A stretch of DNA of 64,000 bases from Rhodobacter ferrooxidans (GCF_000176015.1 NZ_ACYY01000004.1:124001-188000); one strand, 5' to 3'; shown: positions 40,425 through 50,342, numbered from the stretch's first letter. Translations and numbers: made by a program. Notes: a model not told the origin generated them from the letters alone.

Positions 40425-40883
40425 CTAGACCGGCTTTGTGAACACCAGACTGGTGGGCTGGGTATAGCCCGGATGCGTGGTCTCGCCGGTCTGGGCAAAG
40501 CCCATGGCGCGGAAGGTCTCGTGGTTTTCCAGCAGTTCCACCCGCACCTGCAATTCCAGCGCCGGCAGGCCCAGGGCGCGGGCGCGCTCGGCCGCCAGAT
40601 CAACCAGTTGCCGGGCATAGCCGTGGTCGCGCCAGGCCGCATCCACCGCCAGCCTGCCAATATAAAGTGCGGCAGGCTTCGGCGTCAGCACCACGCAGGC
40701 CCGCGCCGGACGCCCGATCACCCAGACCTCCGACACCGCCGACAGCGCGGCCAGTGCTTCGGGCGTCATCCGCTCGATCGACGAGGGCGGGTCGATCCGC
40801 CCCTCCATCCCGGCAAAGGCGCGGCGAATCATCGCCAGCAGGGCTGCCCAGTCATAGGGGTCTTTGGCTTGGAACGGCGTCAC
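40425..40883 (-). CDS. GNAT family N-acetyltransferase
   Basis: 152 aa with the acetyl-CoA binding pattern LYIGRLAVDAAWRDHGYARQLVDLAAERA (given here in part: IGRLAVDAAWRDHGYARQL) followed by LELQVRVELLENHETFRAMGF. Substrate unknown. It starts with GTG 40883, overlapping the upstream GFA gene stop by 4 bp. Confidence 0.88.
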   Translation of the reverse strand: MTPFQAKDPYDWAALLAMIRRAFAGMEGRIDPPSSIERMTPEALAALSAVSEVWVIGRPARACVVLTPKPAALYIGRLAVDAAWRDHGYARQLVDLAAERARALGLPALELQVRVELLENHETFRAMGFAQTGETTHPGYTQPTSLVFTKPV

Positions 40884-41266
40884 GTCTGCGGCAGGCCATC
40901 GGCAAGGTGCACCCAGGGCAGCATCTCGGCGCTGTGCACATGTTTGGTTGGGGTGTAGGACGCAGGCCGGTCCAGCGTCGCGGCAAAGAAATGCGTCTCA
41001 TTGGGGTATTTCGCGGCGCGGTAGGCCATCTGGGTGCCGCAGGTGGCACAGAAATCGCGCCACACACCGGGGCTGGACTGATAGGTGGCCGGGTGTTCGC
41101 CGGTCCACAGCCACTTGCCGTCCTCGATGCCGAAATACGAGGTGAAAGGCGAAGCGGTGGCGCGACGGCAGCTTTCGCAATGGCAATGCGCCTGCCACAA
41201 CGGCTCGGCCTTGCAGGTGTAACGGGTGGCACCGCAAAGGCAGTGGCCGGAAAAGGGCGGGATCAT
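40880..41266 (-). CDS. GFA-domain (glutathione-dependent formaldehyde-activating-like) protein
   Basis: 128 aa, beta-rich zinc-binding fold with paired cysteines: HCLCGATRY, HCHCESCRRATAS and FCATCGTQMAY. The family includes Gfa and CENP-V-like proteins; most members have no proven reaction, so the formaldehyde role should not be assumed. Cotranscribed with the GNAT gene. Confidence 0.88.
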   Translation of the reverse strand: MIPPFSGHCLCGATRYTCKAEPLWQAHCHCESCRRATASPFTSYFGIEDGKWLWTGEHPATYQSSPGVWRDFCATCGTQMAYRAAKYPNETHFFAATLDRPASYTPTKHVHSAEMLPWVHLADGLPQT

Positions 41267-41453
41267 TCAGGGTCTCCTTCTCCGGTATTAGACGGCGGCG
41301 GCGTGCCGGGGTCAAGCGCCGCGATGCGGCAAGATGTTGTGGATAAGCGCCGATGTCCGCCCAGATCAAGGGCCATATCGGGGGTTGCTGATTGACATGG
41401 CGCCGCAGGCACCGGACCATGGCCGCCCGATCGGAATCACCCGGAGTTGCCCC

Positions 41454-44400
41454 TTGCGGTTCGCCCGCCTGCGCCTGAACGGCTTCAAGAGCTTTGTCGA
41501 CCCGACGGATCTGGTGATCCATCCGGGTCTGACCGGCGTTGTCGGGCCGAACGGCTGTGGCAAATCCAACCTGCTGGAAGCGCTGCGCTGGGTGATGGGC
41601 GAAAACCGCCCCACGGCGATGCGCGGCGGCGGCATGGAGGATGTGATCTTTGCCGGGGCCGCCACCCGGCCCGCGCGCAACTTTGCCGAAGTGGCGCTGG
41701 TGATCGACAATGCCGAACGGCTGGCCCCCGCGGGTTTCAACGAGGCGGATCAGATCGAGATCGTGCGGCGGATCACCCGCGACGCCGGGTCGGCCTACAA
41801 GGTCAACACCCGCGACGTGCGGGCGCGCGATGTGCAGATGCTGTTTGCCGATGCCTCGACCGGCTCACATTCGCCGGCACTGGTGCGGCAGGGGCAGATC
41901 TCGGAACTGATCAACGCGCGGCCGAAATCCCGGCGGGTTATCCTGGAGGAGGCCGCAGGGATTTCCGGGCTTTACCAGCGGCGGCACGAGGCGGAACTGC
42001 GGTTGCAGGCCACCGAGGGCAATCTGGCGCGGATCGACGATGTGGTGGCGGCGATGGCCGCGCAATTGGTGACGCTGGCACGGCAGGCCCGGCAGGCGGC
42101 GCGTTACCGCGAGATCGGTGAAGACCTGCGCCGGGCCGAGGGCATGCTGCTGTTCCGCCGCTGGCGCGAGGCTGACCTCGCGCGCGACGAGGCCGAAACC
42201 CTGCTGCGCGCTCGGTTGCTGGCCGCAGGTCAGGCCGAGGCGGCGGCGCGGGCGGCGGGCAAGGCGCGGGCCTTGTGCGACGACGCCTTGCCGCCGAAAC
42301 GCGAGGAAGAGGCGATTGCCGGGGCGATCTTGCAGCGCCTGTCGGTGCAGCGCGACGCGCTGAACGATGCCGACCAACGGGCGCGGCAGGCGATCGACAC
42401 GCTGATGGCGCGGATCGACCAGTTGGGCCGCGATGCCGAACGCGAGGCGGCGCTGAACCGCGACGCGGGCGACACCATTGCGCGGCTGGAGTGGGAACAG
42501 ACCCAGCTTGCCCGTGCCCATGACGGCCACGAAGGTCGGTTGGCCGATGCCGCCGCCGCCGCCCGCTCGGCCGCCGCGGTGCTGTCGCAGCACGAAAACA
42601 CCCTGTCGGAACAGGCCGAAGACGTGGCCCGGCTGTCGGCCCGCCACCACGCCGGGCAGCGCCTGCTGGCCGACAGTTCCAGCACCCTGCAGCGTGCCGA
42701 AGCCGAGGCGGAACGGGCGCAAGCGGCGGTGGAGTCGGCCGACACGGCGCAGGCGCTGGCTGCCGAAGCCTTCGACGGGGCAGAGGAGGCCCTGGAACAG
42801 GCGATGGCATTGGCTGAGGCCAGCGAGGCGGCGTTGGAGTCGGCGGAAACCGCGCGCGGTCAGGTGCAGGGCCGCGAGGCGGATGCGCGCGCCGCACGCT
42901 CCAGCGCCGAGGGCGAGGTCAATGCCCTGCGCGCCGAAGTGGCGGCGCTGGCGCGGCTGGTGGACCGCGAATCGCAGGCGGGCACGCAGGTGCTGGACCG
43001 GGTGCAGGTGGAGCCGGGGTTCGAGGCTGCGCTGGGGGCGGCGCTGGCCGACGATCTGCGGGCGCCGGAATTGACCGGGCCGGGGGGGTCTGGCTGGGCG
43101 GCGCTGGCCGATTATGATGAAGCACAGCCGCTGCCCGCCGGGGTCACGCCGCTGTCGGCGCATGTGCAGGTGCCGGGCGTGCTGCGCCGCCGGATCTCGC
43201 AAATCGGGCTGGTGCCGCGCGATCAGGGGGCAAGGCTGCAACCCGGCCTGCGCCCCGGGCAGCGGCTGGTCAGCCGCGAGGGCGACCTGTGGCGCTGGGA
43301 TGGCTTTCGCGCCGGGGCCGAAGCGGCACCCTCGGCGGCGGCGCTGCGCTTGCAGCAGTTGAACCGGCTGGTGCAGTTGAAACGCGATCTGGAGGATGTG
43401 GCGGCGCGGGCCGATGGCGCGCGGCTGGCGCATGAGGCGTTGCAAGCGCGGCTGGCCGATCTGGCCCGCGCCGACCAGATGGCCCGCGACGCCCGCCGCG
43501 CCGCCGATGCAAGGGTGACCGAGGTCAGCCGCATGGCCTCGCGCGCCGAAGCGGATCGGTCCATTGCGGCGGGCAAGTTCGAGGCGGCAAAGCTGGCGGT
43601 GGCGCGCCATCTTGACGCCGCCATGGCCGCGCGCAGCCAACTGGCCGAGGCCGAGGCGGCTTTGCGCGATCTGCCCGATCTGGCCGAGGGGCGGGCGGCG
43701 GTCGAAGCGCTGAAGGTCACGGTCGAGGCGGCGCGACTGGAAATGCTGGCGCGAAGGTCGTTTCACGACGAGTTGCGCCGCGAGGGCGAGGCGCGGGTGC
43801 GGCGGGCGCAGGACGTGGGCAAGGAAATCGCCGGTTGGCAGGCGCGGCTGGAAACGGCGGAACGGCGCAGTGCCGAACTGGCCGACCGCAAGGCCGATGC
43901 CGAGGAGGAACTGCGCGAAGCCGCCGCCGCCCCGGAAGAAATCGCCCAGCAACGTGCCGATCTGTCAGACGCGATGGCCGTGGCCGAGGCCCGGCTGACC
44001 GCCGCCACCGATAGCCGCTCCCATGCCGAAGCCGCGCTGCGGGCCGCGCAGGACGCCGAGCGCGAGGCCGAACGGGCGGCAGGCGAGGCCCGCGAGGCCC
44101 GCGCCCGCGCCGAGGCCCGCGCCGAAGCTGCCCGCGAAGGGGTGCTGCAAGCTGCGGGCCGCATTGCCGAGGGCACCGGCCACAGCCCGCAGGATCTGCT
44201 GGACACTCTGGCCGCCGACCCCGCCACCATGCCCGACGCCGAGGCGCTGGACATCGAGGTGAACCGGCTGAAACGCCAGCGCGAGGCCTTGGGGGCGGTG
44301 AACCTGCGCGCCGAGGAAGACGCGAAGACCGTGCAGGACGAGCATGACACGCTGGCGCGGGAAAAGGCCGATCTGGAAGAGGCGATCAAGAAGCTGCGCG

Positions 44401-44909
44401 CCGGGATTGCCGGGCTGAACCGCGAGGGCCGCGAGCGGCTGCTGACCGCTTTCGAGGCGGTGAACGCCAGTTTCGCCACCCTGTTCACCCATCTCTTCGG
44501 CGGTGGCGAGGCGCGGCTGGTGCTGGTGGAAAGCGACGATCCGCTGGAGGCCGGGCTGGAGATCATGTGCCAGCCGCCCGGCAAGAAGCTGGCGGTGCTG
44601 AGCCTTTTGTCGGGCGGCGAGCAGACCCTGACGGCGCTGGCGCTGATCTTTGCGGTGTTTCTGGCCAACCCGGCGCCGATCTGCGTGCTGGACGAGGTGG
44701 ACGCACCGCTGGACGACGCCAACGTCACCCGGTTCTGCGACCTGATGGACGAGATGACCCGCCGCACCGAAACCCGGTTTCTGGTGATCACCCACCACGC
44801 CGTGACCATGGCGCGGATGGACCGGCTGTTTGGCGTGACCATGGCCGAACAGGGCGTCAGCCAGTTGGTCAGCGTCGATCTGAAAAAGGCCGAGGCGCTG
44901 GTGGCCTGA
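41454..44909 (+). CDS. smc: Chromosome segregation ATPase SMC
   Basis: Condensin-type SMC, 1151 aa from TTG 41454 (LRFARLRLNGFKSFVDPTD), with CCGGAG upstream; an in-frame open stretch before it lacks SMC character. Walker A GPNGCGKSN near residue 32, two long Ala/Glu/Arg-rich coiled coils around a hinge (about residues 505-640, marked by GWAALADYDEAQPLPAGV), then signature LSLLSGGEQTLTALAL and Walker B CVLDEVDAPLDD near the C-terminus. The coiled coils and high GC give long open frames in other frames that are not genes. Confidence 0.96.
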   Translation: MRFARLRLNGFKSFVDPTDLVIHPGLTGVVGPNGCGKSNLLEALRWVMGENRPTAMRGGGMEDVIFAGAATRPARNFAEVALVIDNAERLAPAGFNEADQIEIVRRITRDAGSAYKVNTRDVRARDVQMLFADASTGSHSPALVRQGQISELINARPKSRRVILEEAAGISGLYQRRHEAELRLQATEGNLARIDDVVAAMAAQLVTLARQARQAARYREIGEDLRRAEGMLLFRRWREADLARDEAETLLRARLLAAGQAEAAARAAGKARALCDDALPPKREEEAIAGAILQRLSVQRDALNDADQRARQAIDTLMARIDQLGRDAEREAALNRDAGDTIARLEWEQTQLARAHDGHEGRLADAAAAARSAAAVLSQHENTLSEQAEDVARLSARHHAGQRLLADSSSTLQRAEAEAERAQAAVESADTAQALAAEAFDGAEEALEQAMALAEASEAALESAETARGQVQGREADARAARSSAEGEVNALRAEVAALARLVDRESQAGTQVLDRVQVEPGFEAALGAALADDLRAPELTGPGGSGWAALADYDEAQPLPAGVTPLSAHVQVPGVLRRRISQIGLVPRDQGARLQPGLRPGQRLVSREGDLWRWDGFRAGAEAAPSAAALRLQQLNRLVQLKRDLEDVAARADGARLAHEALQARLADLARADQMARDARRAADARVTEVSRMASRAEADRSIAAGKFEAAKLAVARHLDAAMAARSQLAEAEAALRDLPDLAEGRAAVEALKVTVEAARLEMLARRSFHDELRREGEARVRRAQDVGKEIAGWQARLETAERRSAELADRKADAEEELREAAAAPEEIAQQRADLSDAMAVAEARLTAATDSRSHAEAALRAAQDAEREAERAAGEAREARARAEARAEAAREGVLQAAGRIAEGTGHSPQDLLDTLAADPATMPDAEALDIEVNRLKRQREALGAVNLRAEEDAKTVQDEHDTLAREKADLEEAIKKLRAGIAGLNREGRERLLTAFEAVNASFATLFTHLFGGGEARLVLVESDDPLEAGLEIMCQPPGKKLAVLSLLSGGEQTLTALALIFAVFLANPAPICVLDEVDAPLDDANVTRFCDLMDEMTRRTETRFLVITHHAVTMARMDRLFGVTMAEQGVSQLVSVDLKKAEALVA

Positions 44910-44912
44910 GGG

Positions 44913-45371
44913 CTATTTCACCGTCAGGGGCCCGTGCATCCCGCCTTCGTAATGGCCCGGGATCAGGCAGGCAAACTCGAACACCCCGGCGTTGGCGAAA
45001 GTCCAGACAATTTCGCCCGAGGCCCCTGGAGCAAGGCGCAGGGTGTTGGCTTCGGTGTGCACCATGTCGGGCATCGCTTCCATCATCGCCTTGTGCTCGG
45101 TGATTTCGGCGGGGGTGCCCATGATGAACTCATGCTCTTGCGCGCCGGTGTTGTGCAGCGCCAGCCGCACGGTTTCGCCCGCCGCAAACTCCAGCGTGGC
45201 GGGGGTGAACACCATCTGGCCATCGGCGGTCTCGCCCATGGTGATCTCGATGGTGCGGGTGGCGGCGGTGGCTTCAGCCGCCTCGCCGATCGCCATGGCC
45301 TCGCCATGCGACCAGACCGGACCGGCCAGCGCCCCGCAGATCACGACCGCTGCCATCAGCGCCTTGCGCAT
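44913..45371 (-). CDS. Exported cupredoxin-like copper-binding protein
   Basis: 152 aa with an N-terminal signal peptide (MRKALMAAVVICGALAGPVW, likely cut near the following SHG) and a plastocyanin/azurin-like domain. The type I copper ligands are suggested by HEFIMG and the terminal C-x4-H-x4-M pattern in CLIPGHYEGGMHG. Probably a periplasmic electron carrier or copper-handling protein. I chose ATG 45371, preceded by GGAGACG, over an upstream in-frame ATG. Convergent with smc. Confidence 0.88.
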   Translation of the reverse strand: MRKALMAAVVICGALAGPVWSHGEAMAIGEAAEATAATRTIEITMGETADGQMVFTPATLEFAAGETVRLALHNTGAQEHEFIMGTPAEITEHKAMMEAMPDMVHTEANTLRLAPGASGEIVWTFANAGVFEFACLIPGHYEGGMHGPLTVK

Positions 45372-45457
45372 CGTCGTCTCCTTTTTGCCATACCCCGCTT
45401 CAATGCCACCCCGCGCCGCCGCTGTCACCGGATGCCGTGGAGCCACGCCTTCACAAG

Positions 45458-46627
45458 CTAGAGAGCGTTCAGCAATTCGGGCGTCGGCCAGGCATCGGCG
45501 GGCAGGCCGAGGCGGGTCTGTTCCTTTTGCACCGCGGCCCGGGTTGCTGCCCCCAGAATCCCGTCGATCTTGCCGACGTCATGGCCGCGCGCCGCCAGCT
45601 TTTGCTGCAAGGCCTTCATCTGCTCCAGCGACAGCGCCGGGTCGGGATTGCCGGCGTTATAGGCCTTGGCGCCTTCAAGCCGCGTGGCGAAATAGGCGGC
45701 GGTGGTGACATAGACCGAGCTTTTGTTCCATTCGAACAACACGTTGAAATTGGGATAGGCCAGAAACGCCGGTCCCTTGCGGCCTTGCGGCAGCAGCACG
45801 GCGGCAGCCAGGCCGCTGGCAAGCGCGCCCTGCCGCGCCACCACGCCCATGCCCGCCCAGTCCTGCACCGGGCGGGCATGGTCCAGCCCGGTCAGCGCCC
45901 AATCGAAGCTTTCGGGCAGCGTCACCTCTTGCAACCACGGCTCGTTCGCGCGCCAGCCCAGGCTTTCCAGCATATGCGCCCCCGACAGGATCGCATCGGG
46001 CACCGAGGTTTTCAGGCTGATCCGCCCATCACCATCGCCATCGACCCCGCGTTCCAGAATGTCTTTCGGCAGCATCTGCACCATGCCGATCTCGCCCGCC
46101 CAGGCGCCGGTAGTGGTGTCGGGGTCAAAACTGCCCTGCGCATGCAGCTTGATCGCCGCCAGCACCTGCGGCTGGAACAGCTCGGGTCGCCGGCAGTCAT
46201 TTGCCAGCGTGACCAGCGCGTTGCGGGTGTTGAAATCGCCCTGCACCGCGCCGAAATCGGTCTCGAAGGCCCAGAACGCCAGCAGGATGCCGCGCGACAC
46301 GCCGTAATCGCTGGCCGCCCGCTCGAACACCTCGGCATAACGCTCGGCATTGGCGGCACCGTTGCTGATGCGGTTCTTGCTGATCAGGGATTGCGAAAAT
46401 TCGAGGAAGGTCTTGCGAAACACCCCCTGGCTGCGGTCGGCCTTCAGCACCCGGTTGTCCTGCCGCACGCCGCGGAAAAAGCTGTCGATGTCGGCATCGG
46501 CCATCCCAGCCGCGCGGGCCTCGTCCTTCATCGCCGCGACGAAACCGGCGAAATCGCCGCCGCAGGGGGCAGCAAGCGCCGGGGTGGCCAGCAGCGCGAC
46601 CAGCAGTGCAAAAGGGGCAAAACGCAT
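45458..46627 (-). CDS. Lytic murein transglycosylase, MltB type
   Basis: 389 aa. Signal peptide (MRFAPFALLVALLATPALAA), an SLT-type domain with catalytic Glu in LAFWAFETDFGAVQGDF and the GEIGMVQMLPKDI motif, and a C-terminal peptidoglycan-binding domain of type 1 (LAARGHDVGKIDGILGAAT). It cleaves murein glycan strands to 1,6-anhydro ends in the periplasm. Confidence 0.93.
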   Translation of the reverse strand: MRFAPFALLVALLATPALAAPCGGDFAGFVAAMKDEARAAGMADADIDSFFRGVRQDNRVLKADRSQGVFRKTFLEFSQSLISKNRISNGAANAERYAEVFERAASDYGVSRGILLAFWAFETDFGAVQGDFNTRNALVTLANDCRRPELFQPQVLAAIKLHAQGSFDPDTTTGAWAGEIGMVQMLPKDILERGVDGDGDGRISLKTSVPDAILSGAHMLESLGWRANEPWLQEVTLPESFDWALTGLDHARPVQDWAGMGVVARQGALASGLAAAVLLPQGRKGPAFLAYPNFNVLFEWNKSSVYVTTAAYFATRLEGAKAYNAGNPDPALSLEQMKALQQKLAARGHDVGKIDGILGAATRAAVQKEQTRLGLPADAWPTPELLNAL

Positions 46628-46683
46628 CAAAGACTCCAATATCAAGGGCCGAAGGGACCCGAAGGGTGCGGGCAAATCCCGCG

Positions 46684-47595
46684 TCAAATCAGGCTCAGCA
46701 GCACGGTAATCGCCAGAAACCCGGCCCAGGCCCGCCACAGCACGCGGGTGGCGGCCAGAATATCCTCGGGCCCGGCATCGCGGCGGCCTTCGGGAAAGAC
46801 GTAGGGAAACTCGCGCATCTCGCCGTTATAGCTGCGCGGGCCGGACAGCGTGAGGTTCAGCACCACCGCCATGGCCGCCTCGGGCCAACCGGCGTTGGGC
46901 GAGCGGTGCAGCGGCGCGTCGCGCAGGATGGCGTCGCTTGCGTCGAACCTGCCATGGCTTAACGCGATCAGCACCGCGGTCAGCCGGGCCGGCACCAGGT
47001 TCAGCAGGTCGTCAAACCTTGCGGCGGCCCAGCCGAATTCCTCATACTCCGGGGTGCGGTGGCCGATCATGCTGTCGGCGGTGTTGGTGATCTTGTACAG
47101 CAGCAACCCCGGCAGCCCGCCGAACAGGAACCAGAAGGCCGGGGCAATCACCCCGTCGCTGAAATTCTCGGCGGCACTTTCGATGGCGGCACGGGAAACC
47201 GCCGCCTCGTCCATATCCGAGGTGTCGCGCCCGACGATCATCGCCACCGCGCGCCGCCCGTCACCCAGCGAGGAGCGCAGCGCCGTGGCCACCGCCTGCA
47301 CATGATCGACCAGCGATTTCTGCGCCAGCAGGATGGCTGCCGCGATGATTTCCAGCACGCCATTGTCGGGGATCATGCTGATCGCCTCGCCCAAAGCCAG
47401 TGCTGCAAGGCCCATCAGGGTCATCGCCAGGTTACCTTTGGCGCGGCGCAGCAGGCCGTTGTTCAGCCGCTTGTCGGCATAGTCCACCGCCCGGCCCATC
47501 AGCACGGCGGGATGCGGATAGCGGTCCCAGATCGCTTTCGGTTCACCCAGCACGGCGTCCAGCAGCAGGGCGGGGATCAGCAGTGCGGCACTCAT
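46684..47595 (-). CDS. cbiB: Adenosylcobinamide-phosphate synthase CbiB/CobD
   Basis: Membrane enzyme attaching aminopropanol (phosphate) to cobyric acid in cobalamin synthesis. 303 aa from ATG 47595; motifs LLDAVLGEPKAIWDRYPHP, ESAAENFSDGVIAPAFWF and KITNTADSMIGHRTPEYEEFGWA are typical. It overlaps the CobC gene stop by ATGA. B12 is needed by BchE, PpaA/AerR and NrdJ in this window. Confidence 0.94.
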   Translation of the reverse strand: MSAALLIPALLLDAVLGEPKAIWDRYPHPAVLMGRAVDYADKRLNNGLLRRAKGNLAMTLMGLAALALGEAISMIPDNGVLEIIAAAILLAQKSLVDHVQAVATALRSSLGDGRRAVAMIVGRDTSDMDEAAVSRAAIESAAENFSDGVIAPAFWFLFGGLPGLLLYKITNTADSMIGHRTPEYEEFGWAAARFDDLLNLVPARLTAVLIALSHGRFDASDAILRDAPLHRSPNAGWPEAAMAVVLNLTLSGPRSYNGEMREFPYVFPEGRRDAGPEDILAATRVLWRAWAGFLAITVLLSLI

Positions 47596-48575
47596 CGCGG
47601 CATGTCCGGCAGGGCGGTTTCCAGCCGTGCCCAATCGGCGGCGGTGCCGGGCAGGCCAAGCCGCAGCCAGCGGCTGGAATAGGGGAAGATGCGGGTCCAG
47701 ATGTGGTGCCGCGCCAGTGCTTCCTGCGCCAAAGCCGCATCGCCCACGTCATACAGCCGGAACAGGCTGGTGCCGCCCACCAGAGGGGCGCCGACCAGTG
47801 CATCCAGCCGCAGCGCATCTGCCGCCAGCCGCGCCCTTGTGGTATCGGCCCAAGCCCGGTCGGCCAAGGCCCGCGCGCCGATCTGCAAGGCCGGGCCAGA
47901 CACCGGCCATGGCCCCAGCAACTGCGCCAGCCGCGCAATCAGCACCGGATCGCCAATGGCGAAGCCCAGCCGCAGCCCGGCCAGCCCCCAGAACTTGCCA
48001 AAGCTTTTCAGCACCACCACGCCGGGGCGCACGGCCTGCCCGATCAGGCTGGCCTCGGGCATCACGTCGCAAAAGCTTTCGTCGATCACCGTCAGGCCGC
48101 CACTCTGATCGGCCCCCAGATCGCTGGCCTGCCACAGCCGCCCGTCCGGGTTGTTGGGATGCACCAGCACCCGCGCGCCGCCCGTGCCGAAAGCCCAGCC
48201 CGCCGCCTGAAAGGCCCGGCCGTGTTCGTTGTAGGTCGGGGACGGAATATCCACTATGCCCGGCACCGCCAGCAGCGGCAGCAGCGCAATCAGCGCCGAA
48301 GCGCCGGGCGCCGCCAGCACCGCAGCCCCCTCGGGCACCCGCCACAGCGCCCGTGCGGCTGCCAGCAAAGCCTCCTGCGCCGCCTTGTCGGGCAGCGTTG
48401 CCCAGGCCACGGGGGCAATATCGCCAACCGGATAGGGCAGCGGATTGATCCCCGTGGAAAGATCCAGCCAGTCGCCGCGCCCCCCGCCGAACTGCAGCGC
48501 CGCGCCATCGACGCCGCCGCCGTGATCGGGCAACGAGGCATCGGGCAGGGGCATCGGGGCGAGGGCATGCGACAT
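47592..48575 (-). CDS. cobC: Threonine-phosphate decarboxylase-like aminotransferase, CobC
   Basis: PLP enzyme of fold type I making the aminopropanol phosphate linker for cobalamin. 327 aa from ATG 48575 (MSHALAPMPLPD). The DLSTGINPLPYP motif and PLP-lysine region VVLKSFGKFWGLAGLRLGF are present. Forms a two-gene unit with cbiB. The upstream frame continues open to 48956 but overlaps the divergent gene and lacks family features. I saw no cobalamin riboswitch in the 177-bp upstream gap. Confidence 0.93.
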   Translation of the reverse strand: MSHALAPMPLPDASLPDHGGGVDGAALQFGGGRGDWLDLSTGINPLPYPVGDIAPVAWATLPDKAAQEALLAAARALWRVPEGAAVLAAPGASALIALLPLLAVPGIVDIPSPTYNEHGRAFQAAGWAFGTGGARVLVHPNNPDGRLWQASDLGADQSGGLTVIDESFCDVMPEASLIGQAVRPGVVVLKSFGKFWGLAGLRLGFAIGDPVLIARLAQLLGPWPVSGPALQIGARALADRAWADTTRARLAADALRLDALVGAPLVGGTSLFRLYDVGDAALAQEALARHHIWTRIFPYSSRWLRLGLPGTAADWARLETALPDMPR

Positions 48576-48752
48576 GGCGCCCACAAAGCGTATTCCGGTC
48601 GCCAAGGCAACGGTGGTGTTTGTCGCCAGTGTCGGCACAGCAGGGGGCGTGACATTTGCGGCATTTGTCGAAAACTTGCCAACTTCTGCCGCGGCGTGTC
48701 TTATATATGAAACGATTCCCCGCCATATTGGGGAAGCATACAGGAGGCCGCG

Positions 48753-49103
48753 ATGCTTGAATTTCTGCCCAAGGAAGTGCGCGAAGGTCTGGCTGCGGCG
48801 CGCGAGCAGGACCGCCGCCGCAAGGAACGCCTGCGCGTCGAATATGACGGGGCCGACTATCCGGTGCTGGCCTTCCGCAAGGACCACTTTACGCTGTCGG
48901 CCGACCAGTTGCCGCATCTGCGCGGGCTGGTCGATGTCTATGACGGGGCCAACCATGTGTTTCAGTGTCTGATCGTCGCCTCGACCGTGGAAGACGGCGA
49001 ATTGGTCTGTGATTTCAAGCGCCTGTCCCCGATCAGCGACAAGGCCGCCCTTGATTTCGCCCGCGAGGATGACGCGCCGGTGGCGCTGCTGACCAAGATG
49101 TAA
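48753..49103 (+). CDS. Conserved small protein, PilZ-like pattern
   Basis: 116 aa, cytosolic, basic N-terminus (EQDRRRKERLRVEYDG) then a beta-rich section (LPHLRGLVDVYDGANHVFQCLIVAS). The arginine-rich start and a later Gly-containing motif recall c-di-GMP-binding PilZ proteins, but the match is weak. It looks like a conserved alphaproteobacterial protein of unknown function. Preceded by GGAGG nine bases before ATG. A hairpin follows. Confidence 0.75.
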   Translation: MLEFLPKEVREGLAAAREQDRRRKERLRVEYDGADYPVLAFRKDHFTLSADQLPHLRGLVDVYDGANHVFQCLIVASTVEDGELVCDFKRLSPISDKAALDFAREDDAPVALLTKM

Positions 49104-49128
49104 GCACTGCTTCTTGGCTCAAATACAG

Positions 49129-49154
49129 ACGGCGGCCCCGCAACAGGCCGCCGT
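49129..49154. terminator. Hairpin terminator between convergent genes
   Basis: ACGGCGGCC and GGCCGCCGT form a 9-bp stem with an 8-nt loop in the 66-bp gap between the small protein gene and the PatB-type gene. The T run is short (TTT), so it may work in both directions with modest strength. Confidence 0.65.
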
Positions 49155-49169
49155 TTCGCATTTCAGCGC

Positions 49170-50342
49170 CTATTGCAGATCGGCAAAGGCGGCCTGCAAC
49201 CGCGTCACCGCCTCGGCCACCTGCGCCCGGGGGGCGGCAAGGTTGAAGCGCAGGAACGACTCGCCCCCCTTCCCGAAGGGATCGCCATGGTTGGGGGCGA
49301 TCTTGGCGCCCTTTTCCACCCGCGCGGTAAACTCGGCGGGTGTCATGCCGGTGCCGGAAAAATCCACCCAGGCCAGATAGGTCGCCTGCAACGGCATCGA
49401 GCGCAGGCCGGGAATGGCGTTCACGCCCGCGTCGAACAGCTTGCGGTTGCCGTCCAGATACTCCAGCAAGGCATCCAGCCATTCCGCCCCTTCCGGGCTG
49501 TAGGCCGCGGTCGTCATGAACATGCCGAACGAGTTGGCCGAGATGCCCAGCGCGTTCATCCGCGCGGCAAACTTTTCCCGCAAGCCTGGGTCCAGCACGA
49601 TGACATTTCCGGAATGGCAGCCCGCGATGTTGAAGGTCTTGGTGGCCGCCGACAGCACCACCAGCCGGTCGGTGATATCCGGCGCGGCCACCGCCATCAC
49701 CTGATGTTTCGCACCGGGGAACACCAGATCGTGGTGAATTTCGTCCGACACCAGCAACAGATTGTGGCGGATGCAGAAATCGGCCACACCGCGCAATTCC
49801 GCCGTCGTCCAGACCCGCCCACCCGGGTTGTGCGGCGAGCACAGGATCAGCATGGTCTCGGCGCCGGTCATCTGCGCGTCCCAGGCGGCGAAATCCATCT
49901 GGTAGATGCCGTCCTGCTGCACCAGCGGACATTCCACCACCTGCCGCCCGGCGGCTTTGATCACCCGTGCGAAGGCGTGATAAACCGGCGTCATCAGCAC
50001 CACGCCATCGCCCGGTTTGGTGAAGGCGTCGATGCACATCGCGGTGCCGTTCACCAGGCCGTGCGTGGTAAAGATCGCCTCGGCCGGCACGTCCCAGCCA
50101 TGCCGGTTGGCCATCCACCAGCGGATCGCCGCAAGATACTCGGCGTCATCACCGTAATAGCCGTAAAGCCCGTGCGCCGCCATTTTCTCGACGGCCGCCT
50201 GCACGCAGGTTGGCGGGCGAAACTCCATGTCGGCCACCCACATGGCGATGCCCTGATCGGCCGGCACGCCGAAAATCGCGGGCATCATGTCCCATTTCAC
50301 CGAATGTGTGCCGAAGCGGCAGATCGTCTCGTCGAAATTCAT
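49170..50342 (-). CDS. MalY/PatB family PLP aminotransferase (cystathionine beta-lyase type)
   Basis: 390 aa from ATG 50342 (MNFDETICRFGTHSVKWD). Fold type I PLP protein with VADMEFRPP, SPHNPGGRVW, SDEIHHDLVFPG and the PLP lysine in SAATKTFNIAG, all typical of PatB C-S lyases that release homocysteine from cystathionine or act as aminotransferases. An inverted repeat ATCCAA-N14-TTGGAT lies 104 bp upstream and could be an operator. Confidence 0.9.
   Translation of the reverse strand: MNFDETICRFGTHSVKWDMMPAIFGVPADQGIAMWVADMEFRPPTCVQAAVEKMAAHGLYGYYGDDAEYLAAIRWWMANRHGWDVPAEAIFTTHGLVNGTAMCIDAFTKPGDGVVLMTPVYHAFARVIKAAGRQVVECPLVQQDGIYQMDFAAWDAQMTGAETMLILCSPHNPGGRVWTTAELRGVADFCIRHNLLLVSDEIHHDLVFPGAKHQVMAVAAPDITDRLVVLSAATKTFNIAGCHSGNVIVLDPGLREKFAARMNALGISANSFGMFMTTAAYSPEGAEWLDALLEYLDGNRKLFDAGVNAIPGLRSMPLQATYLAWVDFSGTGMTPAEFTARVEKGAKIAPNHGDPFGKGGESFLRFNLAAPRAQVAEAVTRLQAAFADLQ

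Noticed and set aside
41865-43952. A 695-codon minus-strand frame opposite smc
   Set aside because: Arises from the repetitive GC-rich coiled-coil codons of smc; low-complexity composition.
48576-48752. Cobalamin riboswitch upstream of cobC-cbiB
   Set aside because: I looked for the conserved B12-box-like sequence and pairing in this 177-bp gap and did not see it.
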